Shown: positions 6,796 through 13,705, counted from the first letter of the stretch. The stretch is 14,962 nt of DNA from JASFHF01 sp050123375 (GCA_050123375.1 JASFHF010000044.1:1-14962); one strand, 5' to 3'. Notes: a model not told the origin generated them from the sequence alone. Made by a program: numbers and translations.

Positions 6796-7624
6796 TACAG
6801 CCATAGAGACATCAACCAGAATTGCTGTCTTTAAAGACAAAAATATACGAAAAACCATTCATAATGGTGAATGGTGGTTTTCCGTTGCTGATGTGGTTGA
6901 AACATTGTCAGATAGCGTTGATGTAAGGCAATATATTAAACGCTTGCGAAGCCGTGACCCAGAGCTGAATAACAACTGGGGTACAATTTGTACCCCAGTT
7001 GAAATGCTTGCGACAGATGGCAAAATGCGCAAAATAAACGCAGCAAACACCGAAGGAATTTTCCGCATTATTCAATCTATCCCCTCACCCAAGGCTGAAC
7101 CATTCAAAAGATGGCTAGCCAAAGTTGGGTATGAGAGAATTCAGGAAATCGAGGATCCAGAGCTTGCCTTAAAACGCACCCGCGCCATTTACAAAGCTAA
7201 AGGTTATTCCGATAATTGGATTGAAAAAAGAATGCGTAGTATTGCAATTCGTGATGAACTAACCGAAGAATGGAAAAAGCGTAACGTCAAAGAACAACGC
7301 GAATACGCAATTCTAACCGCTGAAATTTCCAAAGCTGCTTTTGGCATGACACCAAGCGAATATAAAAAACATAAAAATCTTAAGCGAGAAAACTTACGCG
7401 ATCACATGACTGATTTGGAATTAATTTTCTCAATGCTTGGTGAAGCGTCAACTACAATGATTACCCGCAGCAAAGATACTCAGGGTTTTGAAGAAAATAA
7501 GCAAGTCGCACAAGAAGGTGGGGCTGTTGCGGGTAATGCACGCAAAGAACTAGAAGAAAAATCTGGACAACAAGTAATTTCACAAGAAAATTATTTGAAT
7601 CAAATTGAGCAGCAGGAAAAATAA
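6782..7624 (+). CDS. BRO-N domain protein, DinD/antirepressor-like
   Basis: A 280-aa protein with an N-terminal BRO-N domain (about 13-112): RIAVFKDKNIRKTIHNGEWW, then FSVADVVETLSDS, and later NTEGIFRIIQSI and FKRWLAKVGYERIQEI. A charged middle follows. The C-terminal GGAVAGNARKELEEK (from about 246) and the following SQENYL are typical of DinD-type proteins. BRO-N proteins bind DNA and are common in phages and islands as antirepressors; DinD of E. coli is SOS-induced and inhibits RecA activity. No LexA box (CTG-N10-CAG) is visible upstream. AGGAGGT seven bases before the ATG is the best ribosome site in the window. The gene overlaps the 82-aa gene by 14 bases and is followed by a clear terminator, so the two form one operon. 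Length is normal for the family. Confidence 0.9.
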   Translation: MNKNNTAIETSTRIAVFKDKNIRKTIHNGEWWFSVADVVETLSDSVDVRQYIKRLRSRDPELNNNWGTICTPVEMLATDGKMRKINAANTEGIFRIIQSIPSPKAEPFKRWLAKVGYERIQEIEDPELALKRTRAIYKAKGYSDNWIEKRMRSIAIRDELTEEWKKRNVKEQREYAILTAEISKAAFGMTPSEYKKHKNLKRENLRDHMTDLELIFSMLGEASTTMITRSKDTQGFEENKQVAQEGGAVAGNARKELEEKSGQQVISQENYLNQIEQQEK

Positions 7625-7629
7625 TAAAA

Positions 7630-7686
7630 AAGCGGCTGAGAATTAATGCTCTAACCGCTTGAATCCATCTTTCAGATGGTTTTTTT
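7630..7686 (+). terminator. double-hairpin intrinsic terminator after the BRO-N gene
   Basis: First hairpin: AAGCGG (7630-7635) with CCGCTT (7655-7660), extended imperfectly inside by GAG/CTC. Second hairpin: CCATCT (7665-7670), loop TTC, AGATGG (7674-7679), followed directly by seven T (7680-7686), the textbook Rho-independent form. It begins six bases after the BRO-N stop codon. Confidence 0.85.
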
Positions 7687-7687
7687 C

Positions 7688-7737
7688 AATCTAAGCGCGC
7701 CCGGAGAGATTCGAACTCCCGACCGCCTGGTTCGTAG
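7688..7737 (-). repeat. tRNA-Arg(ACG) 3' fragment, att-like copy 2
   Basis: Same 50-bp unit as 3420-3469. Here the T-loop TTCGAAT and the GGCGGTC variable region match a functional tRNA-Arg(ACG). The minus-strand sequence before the anticodon loop (TTTAATTTTTTAA) has no 5' tRNA half, so this is a fragment too. CCA is not encoded after the discriminator G (CTTAG follows). Direct repeats of this kind at 3420 and 7688 bracket a 4.2-kb segment and point to tandem island insertion at one tRNA gene. Confidence 0.8.
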
Positions 7738-7798
7738 TTAAAAAATTAAACCATAAGACATTGTTTTTATTAACTTTTTTGCGAGAAAATTCCGTTGC

Positions 7799-7851
7799 AA
7801 ATCCCCACATATCACAACTTATCACGACTCACCCCCACAAAATCCCCACAT
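7799..7851. repeat. paired direct repeats resembling integrase arm sites
   Basis: AAATCCCCACAT occurs at 7799-7810 and again at 7840-7851. Between them lie CCCCCACAA and two TATCAC steps ten bases apart (7810 and 7820). Short direct repeats within about 120 bp of a tRNA-derived core are what integrase arm-type sites look like. Their placement right of the core would mean the element extends to the right, over the defence genes. No integrase gene is present in the window. Confidence 0.4.
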
Positions 7852-7914
7852 GGCATATAAACAACATCGCATCTGCATCATGATGAAACTTAACAACAAA
7901 AGAGAAAAAATCTC

Positions 7915-7942
7915 TTGAAAATAGTTTAAAATGGACTACTAT
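7915..7942 (+). promoter_or_regulatory. sigma70-like promoter of the RloA-RloB genes
   Basis: TTGAAA (7915-7920), 16-bp spacer, TACTAT (7937-7942). It lies 60 bp before the ATPase start codon in an otherwise gene-free stretch. It is the only good promoter I see ahead of the five-gene plus-strand run to 12936. Confidence 0.5.
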
Positions 7943-8004
7943 GAATAATAACAGTTTCTTTATGGAGAAAATGGCTCGTAAAATGTAAAAAATGGAGTGA
8001 TATT

Positions 8005-9333
8005 ATGTTAATTTCATTTACACTAAAAAATTGGCTATCTTTCAGGGACGAAACCAGCTTTTCAATGATTGCAAGTCGCGAAAAACAACACAGCCAAAGG
8101 CTTCCACACGCAAACAAGATGCGTCTACTACCGGTAGCAGCCATTTATGGAGGCAATGCATCCGGTAAAACCAATTTTTTTAAAGCACTAAATTTTGCTA
8201 AAAATCAAATAGTCATTGGCACCAGAGCAGATAATTCTATTCTTACAGAACCATTCCGCTTAGATCCAAAATATGCTAACAAACCATCTAAGTTCATATT
8301 TACTCTATCAATAGATGAAATAATTTATGAATACGGCTTTAGCGTAACCAGAAAGACAATCATTGAAGAATGGCTTACAGAGTTTAAATCACAATCTGAA
8401 AACAACATTTATTATCGCAATAGCAGCAAAAACGAATTTGGCAAAAAAAACAGCAAGGGAAATGTTGTAAAAATTACTGACCAAAAATTACAAGCTATCG
8501 CTGAAGGCACCCGAAATAACCAATTATTTTTAACAAATACAATCGACCAAAACAATGAGATATTTAGACACATTTATAATTGGTTCCGCGACAAACTTAT
8601 TCTTATCGCCCCTAACACGCACTTTGGAGGACTGGAAGAACTTTTATTAAAGAAACACTCCTTGTCCAAAGAAATAAACGATGCTCTTTCGCTATTAGAT
8701 ACAGGAATTACCAGCTTGAATATGCGTAAAATACCTTTCGATAGCTTACCATTAACTGAAAAAGGCAGAGAAGACATTAGAAACGAGGTCAAGGAAAATA
8801 ACAAATGCAAACTATTATCTCCTAATAATGATCGCTTCCTTATAAGCATGAAAGATGATTCTTTAATAGCTTATAAATTAATTAGCTTTCATAGCGGCTC
8901 CAATCAACAGAAGGTTGAGTTTCCATTGCGAGATGAATCTGCCGGCACGTTAAGAATAATTGATTTATTACCAGCATTTAAATTAATATCTCAACCAGAG
9001 AGCAATATAGTTTTTGTTATTGACGAACTAGATCGCAGCCTTCATACTTTGCTTACACGTCAATTATTAAAAATATACTTAGATTCATGTAATAAAAATA
9101 GCAAATCACAACTGATATTTACTACTCACGACCTATTGCTTATGGATCAAGAATTATTTCGTCGAGATGAAATGTGGTTGATAGAGCGAGATCAAAATGG
9201 AGCATCTGGCACTATACCATTAAGCGATTATAAAGAAATTCGTTATGACAAAGATATTCTTAAAAGCTATTTACTGGGAGTTCTGGGAGGCATACCTCGC
9301 ATACTAATACAAGAACAATTTGCAAATGGATAA
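8005..9333 (+). CDS. rloA: RloA-like AAA ATPase (AbiL/RloAB-type defence)
   Basis: A 442-aa ABC/SMC-like ATPase of the AAA_15/AAA_21 group. It begins with the family's MLISFTLKNWLSFRDETSFS. Walker A is GGNASGKT (49-56). The signature-like RDESAGT is at 309-315, Walker B VFVIDELDRSLH has Asp340-Glu341, and the switch histidine is His375 in TTHD. The long middle region (about 130-300) is the usual coiled or lid insertion. The gene is followed after five bases by an RloB-like gene. This pairing defines RloA-RloB, first noted beside type I restriction loci, and resembles the lactococcal AbiL abortive-infection pair. In such pairs the ATPase is thought to control the partner's toxic activity. The start has GGAG seven to eight bases upstream. 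Confidence 0.88.
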   Translation: MLISFTLKNWLSFRDETSFSMIASREKQHSQRLPHANKMRLLPVAAIYGGNASGKTNFFKALNFAKNQIVIGTRADNSILTEPFRLDPKYANKPSKFIFTLSIDEIIYEYGFSVTRKTIIEEWLTEFKSQSENNIYYRNSSKNEFGKKNSKGNVVKITDQKLQAIAEGTRNNQLFLTNTIDQNNEIFRHIYNWFRDKLILIAPNTHFGGLEELLLKKHSLSKEINDALSLLDTGITSLNMRKIPFDSLPLTEKGREDIRNEVKENNKCKLLSPNNDRFLISMKDDSLIAYKLISFHSGSNQQKVEFPLRDESAGTLRIIDLLPAFKLISQPESNIVFVIDELDRSLHTLLTRQLLKIYLDSCNKNSKSQLIFTTHDLLLMDQELFRRDEMWLIERDQNGASGTIPLSDYKEIRYDKDILKSYLLGVLGGIPRILIQEQFANG

Positions 9334-9338
9334 AAATA

Positions 9339-9932
9339 ATGAGCAAAAACACTCCAAAAAAAATTATTAGAAAAACAGGCATTAGGCACTATAGAAAAAT
9401 TTTTTGGATCTTTCCTGAAGGAAAGACAGAAAAAAATTATCTTAACAGCCTAATAACCAACAAAAACGTCACACTAAAAATTATTCATAAAAACTCTATC
9501 AGTTCACCACAAAATTTATTCAAATATGCGCTACATTACTTAGAAAAAAATAAAAAAACCTTAAAAAAATACGATCATGAAATATGGGTAATTATTGACC
9601 GAGAAGATAACGACAAACGCCCACATCAAGAAATAGAAGATCTATATTTAGAATGCAACAAACAAGGATATAACTTAGCTATTAGCAACCCAGCACTTGA
9701 GTATTGGCTTCTATTGCATTTTGAAGATGGAAACAAAATAACCTCATCTAAACAATGCATAGACCGATTAAAAAAATATGTACCAGACTATAACAAACCA
9801 AAAATACCGAAGCAATTGCAAGGAAAAGCCTACGATGCTATTTCTAGAGCAAAAGAAAAAAATAACCCCGCCGATAAATGGCCAAAAACAAATGGCACAA
9901 CAATTTATTTGCTTATTGAGAAAATAATATAA
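9339..9932 (+). CDS. rloB: RloB-like protein, Toprim-type effector of the pair
   Basis: A 197-aa RloB-family protein. The motif IFPEGKTEKNYL (Glu27, Glu31) and the later WVIIDREDND (Asp87, Glu89, Asp90) match the metal-binding layout of Toprim-like nucleases: an acidic residue after the first strand, then DxD/E. The conserved SNPALEYWLLLHFE follows, a hallmark of RloB (N-P-x-F/L-E-x-W-L-L-L-H-F). Length is normal. The gene starts five bases after the ATPase stop with only a weak ribosome site (TGGA), so translation is probably coupled. Its basic N-terminal tail (KKIIRK) may contact nucleic acid. That RloB is the effector nuclease is inferred from the fold; it has no established substrate. Confidence 0.88.
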   Translation: MSKNTPKKIIRKTGIRHYRKIFWIFPEGKTEKNYLNSLITNKNVTLKIIHKNSISSPQNLFKYALHYLEKNKKTLKKYDHEIWVIIDREDNDKRPHQEIEDLYLECNKQGYNLAISNPALEYWLLLHFEDGNKITSSKQCIDRLKKYVPDYNKPKIPKQLQGKAYDAISRAKEKNNPADKWPKTNGTTIYLLIEKII

Positions 9933-10003
9933 TGTCAAAAAAAACACTATTTACAAGAACCGATTTTACAATGATTAACCATATAACCGTATATAAACGT
10001 TAA
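9932..10003 (+). CDS. possible 23-aa peptide between the two defence modules
   Basis: TAATG at 9930-9934 joins the RloB stop to an ATG that opens a 23-codon frame (MSKKTLFTRTDFTMINHITV, then YKR) ending at 10003, 15 bases before the patatin start. The overlap could allow translational coupling. There is no homology I recognise, and a chance frame is likely. The interval is short (86 bp), so a translated bridge would keep ribosomes on a shared mRNA. Confidence 0.2.
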   Translation: MSKKTLFTRTDFTMINHITVYKR

Positions 10004-10018
10004 CAAAAGGAAATTAGC

Positions 10019-10951
10019 ATGCCTAATAAACCATTTAAGATTCTCTCAATAGATGGAGGCGGTCTACGTGGAATCTATGCTGCACACATCTTAAAACGCA
10101 TGGAAGAAGAATACGATATTGAGTGGTTAAAATCTTTTGATTTAATAACCGGAACAAGCACAGGTGCAATTATTGCAGCCGGACTTGTTTGTGAAATCAC
10201 ACCAAAAAAGCTAATTAAATTTTATGAAGATTATGGCAGAATAATTTTTCCAAAAAAGCTTCCTTTCTTTAGTTGGTTTGCTGACTTATTTAGAAGCAAA
10301 TACAAAACTGCCTCCCTTGCTGGTGCCTTAAAAAAACTATTTGGGGATAAAAAATTAGGTGAAATTAAATTTCCACTGATATTGCCTGCCACTGATATCG
10401 GCAATGGCTGTGTGCATGTTTTTAAATCTGGCTATAGCGATGAATTCAAACGAGATAAGGAGGTTTTAGTTAGTGATGCAATACTTGCATCTTGTTCAGC
10501 TCCAACTTACTTTGACCCACAACTGATAAGAAATTATCTTCTTGCAGATGGTGGGCTTTGGGCTAACAATCCTTCCCTAGTTGCCATTATTGATGCAAAA
10601 CGTCGTTTAAATCAAAATCTTTCCAACCTAAAAATATTATCTATTGGAACAGGGTGCGCTAAAAAGTCATATTCACTAAAACGAACTTGGTGGAAAAATT
10701 TATTTGGTTGGGGCTTTATCACAAAATGGGGAAGAAACAAGCTCATTGACATGATTTTAAACTTACAGTCACAAAAAACACACAACACTCTTAAATTACT
10801 TCTAGGTGATAAGCAAATCTTGAGGTTAAATTTTGAATCTGATAAACCACTTTCGCTTGATGATCCCAGAAGTTTAAGCGAATGGCAATCCAAAGCGGAT
10901 AAAAACTTCGCGCATAATGCCAAAAAAATAAACGATTTTTTAACCAACTAA
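10019..10951 (+). CDS. capV: patatin-like phospholipase, CBASS effector (CapV-like)
   Basis: A 310-aa patatin-family lipase. The oxyanion-hole motif is DGGGLRG (12-18), the nucleophile elbow GTSTG has Ser47, and the catalytic Asp177 sits in DGGLWANNP. All dyad residues are present, so it should be active. Length fits CapV-type effectors (about 300-360 aa). In CBASS the cyclic nucleotide made by the adjacent CD-NTase switches on the lipase, which hydrolyses inner-membrane phospholipid and kills the infected cell before phage release. The gene lies 14 bp before the CD-NTase gene on the same strand. AAAAGGAAA precedes the ATG by about eight bases. Which nucleotide activates it cannot be read directly; cGAMP-type signals are usual for this pairing. 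Confidence 0.92.
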   Translation: MPNKPFKILSIDGGGLRGIYAAHILKRMEEEYDIEWLKSFDLITGTSTGAIIAAGLVCEITPKKLIKFYEDYGRIIFPKKLPFFSWFADLFRSKYKTASLAGALKKLFGDKKLGEIKFPLILPATDIGNGCVHVFKSGYSDEFKRDKEVLVSDAILASCSAPTYFDPQLIRNYLLADGGLWANNPSLVAIIDAKRRLNQNLSNLKILSIGTGCAKKSYSLKRTWWKNLFGWGFITKWGRNKLIDMILNLQSQKTHNTLKLLLGDKQILRLNFESDKPLSLDDPRSLSEWQSKADKNFAHNAKKINDFLTN

Positions 10952-10965
10952 CAGGAAACAATTAT

Positions 10966-12195
10966 ATGCCGCATGAACAATTATTTAACCATAGTCAGTT
11001 GCTGGAAAATATAGCAACAGAATTGGATATTCCTCCTAGCAAGCATCAACAAGCAACTGACAGGTATATGTCTGTTGGTAACTGGCTTTCAGAAAAATAT
11101 CATCGTGAAGTCAGAATTTATCCTCAAGGATCTTTTCAAATAGGAACGGTAGTTAGACCCATAAAAGAAGGCAGGGAATCTGATTATGATATTGATCTTG
11201 TTTGCCATATAGAAAGCAAAAAATCATTATGCGATCCTCTAGATATTAAACATTCTGTAGGTAACTGTTTGAAAGAAAACGCCACATATAGAAATATAAT
11301 AGACAAAGAAGGACGAAGATGTTGGACATTAAATTACGCAGAACAAGATGGTATTGGTTTTCATTTAGACGTTCTTCCAGCCGTTCCAGAAAGTAATGAG
11401 TTCATAAATCAACTGATTCTAGACGGAATTTCACCGCAAGCAGCCCAAAAAACTATTGCAATTACTAACCGAAATGAAAAAAACCAATACGGTTGGACTA
11501 CTACAAATCCTGAGGCTTATGCTGACTGGTTTCGATCAAAACAAACCATGTCGGATGAAAAAATATTGCAAAAAAAACAGAAAATCGTAAGTCAGAATAA
11601 AATTACATTTAAGTCTGTAGATGATGTCCCTGATTACCTTATAAAAACCCCTCTACAAATGACTATTCAGCTGCTTAAACGCCATAGAGATATGAGATTT
11701 ATAGATGAAAAAGATAAACCAATCTCAATGATTATTACCACTCTTGCGGCTCAGCTTTATCAAAACGAACAAGACGTTTACACTGCTTTAGCAAGTATTG
11801 TTGGTAAACTTATTTCCTACGCTAACCATATTAATGAAAATTATAACGAATATAAAAACAATTCTGGACTTATACAAAAAAAGGAAGATGGCAAATGGCA
11901 CATACCAAATCCGGTAAATCCAAATGAAAACTTTGCTGACAGGTGGCATGAAAACAATCACAGCAAAGCAAGAGCATTTTTCCGCTGGATCAAATGGCTT
12001 AATAATGACATCACAACGATACTTAACCTATCAGAAACCAGCGAATTGCTCGATATTCTTCAAAAAAGTTTTGGCGAGCAAATTGCAGATAAAGCGCTAA
12101 AAAAGATTAATGCTTCAAGCAAAACGAAAGTTGAAACAAAAAAAGATACCCCTCATAGAACCGAAATAAGCAATCCCATTAAACCATGGGGTTAG
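10966..12195 (+). CDS. cdnA: CD-NTase (cGAS/DncV-like cyclic dinucleotide synthase)
   Basis: A 409-aa nucleotidyltransferase of the polymerase-beta type. The nucleotide-binding PQGSFQIGT has Gly55-Ser56, the metal-binding DYDIDL has Asp75 and Asp77, and the third Asp135 lies in FHLDVLPA. All three acidic residues are intact. This matches DncV-like CD-NTases, which make cyclic dinucleotides such as 3',3'-cGAMP during phage infection; the exact product is not determined here. Residues 187-200 and 385-400 are Lys-rich linkers. The protein ends ...NPIKPWG. A C-terminal Gly is what the Cap2/E2-type CBASS proteins conjugate, so the tail fits the E2 gene that starts three bases after the stop codon. 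AGGA precedes the ATG by nine bases. The symbol is for the clade in general; I did not assign a clade. Confidence 0.92.
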   Translation: MPHEQLFNHSQLLENIATELDIPPSKHQQATDRYMSVGNWLSEKYHREVRIYPQGSFQIGTVVRPIKEGRESDYDIDLVCHIESKKSLCDPLDIKHSVGNCLKENATYRNIIDKEGRRCWTLNYAEQDGIGFHLDVLPAVPESNEFINQLILDGISPQAAQKTIAITNRNEKNQYGWTTTNPEAYADWFRSKQTMSDEKILQKKQKIVSQNKITFKSVDDVPDYLIKTPLQMTIQLLKRHRDMRFIDEKDKPISMIITTLAAQLYQNEQDVYTALASIVGKLISYANHINENYNEYKNNSGLIQKKEDGKWHIPNPVNPNENFADRWHENNHSKARAFFRWIKWLNNDITTILNLSETSELLDILQKSFGEQIADKALKKINASSKTKVETKKDTPHRTEISNPIKPWG

Positions 12196-12198
12196 CCA

Positions 12199-12936
12199 GT
12201 GAAAGAAAGTGTAATTCCAAGTATAAAGGAACAGTTCTTCCATTTAAAAACACACTACCCAAATTTAAAACTAACAGAAGTAAATGGAGGCTTATATACC
12301 ATATCAGGTGACTTGGAATTCGTTGCTAATTATGCTCAACTTGAAGCAATACAAGATAAATTTAATATTACTATAACCGTGCCTGCAAATTACCCTAAAA
12401 ATCTACCAACCGTAACGGAAAATATGGGCAGAATACCCAAAACATTTCATAAGCTTGAATATAATACTTTTTGTCTTGGCACCCCCTTAGAAATCCGTAT
12501 AAAATTTTCAGAGGATCCAACTCTGTATGGTTTTGTGCGTCTATTAATCGTGCCATATCTTTTTTCTTTCTGCTATTATGAACGACATAAGGAAATGCCT
12601 TATGGAGAATACAGTCATGGAGGCAAGGGAATTATAGAATATTATAAAAATAAGTTTAACACAATGAATGACATAGTTGTCCTCAAGCTAATAAGAATGT
12701 TAGCAGAAGGGGATGACAAAGGGTATAAGTTATGTCCCTGCAAAAGCAAAAAAACCTTTAAAAATTGCCATAGAAATATATTTATAACCATCAATAAGCT
12801 ACAGCCAAAAAAAGATTTTATTTATGAATTTAGTCAATGTTTAGATCATTGCAAAAAATCTGGTTTGAAACTACCGAAATCTTTATTTAGCAAAGAAATA
12901 AAAAGATTGCTACGAAAATATCACTACGACCTATAA
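12199..12936 (+). CDS. E2-like conjugating protein of short type II CBASS, with SEC-C knuckle
   Basis: A 245-aa protein with two parts. Residues about 10-160 form an E2-like fold: YTISGDL and ITITVPANYPKNLPTV (the usual P-x-x-YP-x-x-x-P stretch), then the candidate catalytic Cys92 in NTFCLGTP. The C-terminal part has CPCKSKKTFKNCH (Cys179, Cys181, Cys190, His191), a SEC-C zinc knuckle. There is no E1 (ThiF-like) domain and no JAB-type Cap3 protease nearby, so this is the short, E2-only form of type II CBASS. Its job would be to form a thioester with the CD-NTase C-terminal Gly and transfer it to a target, raising CD-NTase activity. The start is GTG at 12199 with a weak GGGG site. How it is charged without an E1 is known only for a few relatives. 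Confidence 0.85.
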   Translation: MKESVIPSIKEQFFHLKTHYPNLKLTEVNGGLYTISGDLEFVANYAQLEAIQDKFNITITVPANYPKNLPTVTENMGRIPKTFHKLEYNTFCLGTPLEIRIKFSEDPTLYGFVRLLIVPYLFSFCYYERHKEMPYGEYSHGGKGIIEYYKNKFNTMNDIVVLKLIRMLAEGDDKGYKLCPCKSKKTFKNCHRNIFITINKLQPKKDFIYEFSQCLDHCKKSGLKLPKSLFSKEIKRLLRKYHYDL

Positions 12937-12963
12937 AAAAATTGATGTTGAAACCCAATATTT

Positions 12964-13014
12964 GCGCGCCACTACGTTTTGCGAGCGGTGCAAGCAAAAC
13001 AGATAGTGACACGC
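12964..13014 (-). terminator. long hairpin between convergent genes
   Basis: Outer arms 12964-12974 (GCGCGCCACTA) and 13004-13014 (TAGTGACACGC); inner arms GTTTTGC (12976-12982) and GCAAAAC (12994-13000). The two mismatches in the outer arm become U-G pairs when read as minus-strand RNA, so selection on a minus-strand transcript is plausible. It begins 26 bases after the 13040 gene stop. There is no T-run, so a processing or end-protecting hairpin, or a REP, is as likely as a true terminator. Confidence 0.45.
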
Positions 13015-13039
13015 AAGTTATATAATCACAATATCCAGT

Positions 13040-13276
13040 TTATCCGTCATGATTGCGCATTTTACTCAACCTATCTTCTAAAAATTCAATTTCATCAATG
13101 ATGCTCTCAATCACCCAGATTGCTCCATTAAAAATTGCGTGATTGGATTCATGAAGATCATAATCTTGCGACAATAAACAACCAGTAATTGCTTTGGCTT
13201 TTATCAGTCTTTCATCTATTGCGTCTTTAAGTTCAAGGGCGGTGACAAACGGTTTTAAGGCAAAAATATCGTCCAT
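13040..13276 (-). CDS. small protein, paralogue of the 82-aa gene
   Basis: A 78-aa protein of unknown function. Starting at the ATG at 13276 it reads MDDIFALKPFVTALELKDAI, then DERLIKAKAITGCLL, and later AIWVIESIIDEIEFLEDRL. This lines up with the plus-strand 82-aa gene at 6547 along its whole length. The start at 13276 is supported by that alignment and by CAGGAG eight bases upstream. A GTG at 13390 would add 38 residues with no counterpart in the paralogue. There is no BRO-N partner here; the gene is alone and convergent with the E2 gene. It closes the defence locus on the right, as the paralogue pair closes it on the left. Confidence 0.7.
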   Translation of the reverse strand: MDDIFALKPFVTALELKDAIDERLIKAKAITGCLLSQDYDLHESNHAIFNGAIWVIESIIDEIEFLEDRLSKMRNHDG

Positions 13277-13328
13277 TGTTTTGACTCCTGCGTATAGTTT
13301 TGAATTTTGCCAATCATAATAATTGGCG

Positions 13329-13445
13329 ACCGGGAGCTCAAAACCGTACGCAGACGGTGGATTTATTCCCCTTTCGAGTATTTTATTCACCCACTCCCGG
13401 TCATATCACATTTTCGCGCCACGATACTGCAACACAACCGGGAGC
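13329..13445. repeat. ACCGGGAG repeated three times in the leader of the 78-aa gene
   Basis: ACCGGGAGC at 13329-13337 and 13437-13445, and its reverse CTCCCGGT at 13394-13401. The last two form an inverted pair separated by 35 bases. All lie in the ~200-nt untranslated leader predicted for the minus-strand gene, so they could shape RNA structure or act as protein sites. Confidence 0.4.
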
Positions 13446-13482
13446 AGTTAAGCACGCTGCGTAGTGTTTTGAACACATAAAC

Positions 13483-13512
13483 AAGATACTATTGTTAACA
13501 GCATGGTGTCAA
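13483..13512 (-). promoter_or_regulatory. sigma70-like promoter of the 78-aa gene
   Basis: On the minus strand, TTGACA (13512-13507), an 18-bp spacer, and TATCTT (13488-13483). The -35 is perfect. Transcription would start near 13475, about 200 nt before the ATG at 13276. Confidence 0.5.
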
Positions 13513-13571
13513 CTCAAAAATCAACTTTTACTGGATAATTTCGTTGTCTGGTAATTTTTCAATTTTAGTAA

Positions 13572-13647
13572 GGATTTATCCACGCTTTGTCCACGGGAGA
13601 AAGCGACTTGTAATTTCGCGGACTGTGGGCAAAGGGTGGATAAATCC
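13572..13647. repeat. inverted repeat with 23-bp arms holding DnaA-box-like sites
   Basis: Left arm 13572-13594 and right arm 13625-13647 are reverse complements at 21 of 23 positions around a 30-nt centre. Each arm has a near-match to the DnaA box TTATCCACA: TTATCCACG (13576-13584, plus) and TTATCCACC (13643-13635, minus). Together with the adjacent AT-rich repeats this resembles part of a replication origin, but no replication initiator gene is in the window. A small transposable palindrome is the alternative. Confidence 0.55.
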
Positions 13648-13655
13648 GTTTTGTT

Positions 13656-13705
13656 GTTATCATTAGTTATCACTTATTATTAATCGTTATTAACAGTTAG
13701 CACAT
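13656..13705 (+). repeat. five 10-bp phased repeats (iteron-like)
   Basis: GTTATCATTA, GTTATCACTT, ATTATTAATC, GTTATTAACA, GTTAGCACAT run back to back in exact 10-bp steps from 13656. The core GTTATYA is kept in position each time, so bound proteins would stack on one face of the helix. The array starts nine bases after the DnaA-box inverted repeat. Such arrays occur in origins, partition sites and cooperative operators. Confidence 0.5.

Noticed and set aside
6859..7068. 69-codon minus-strand open frame
   Set aside because: Antisense to the BRO-N domain, which has strong family motifs and the best ribosome site in the window.
7941..7988. leader peptide MNNNSFFMEKMARKM before the RloA gene
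   Set aside because: Its ATG overlaps the -10 of the predicted promoter, so it would not be on the transcript.
8574..8849. 91-codon minus-strand open frame
   Set aside because: Antisense to the RloA-like ATPase; no motif, no ribosome site.
10612..10947. 111-codon minus-strand open frame
   Set aside because: Antisense to the patatin C-terminus; the plus-strand gene has all catalytic motifs.
13277..13390. N-terminal extension of the 78-aa gene from GTG at 13390
   Set aside because: The paralogue begins at the equivalent of 13276, where a CAGGAG site is well placed; the extension has no counterpart in it.
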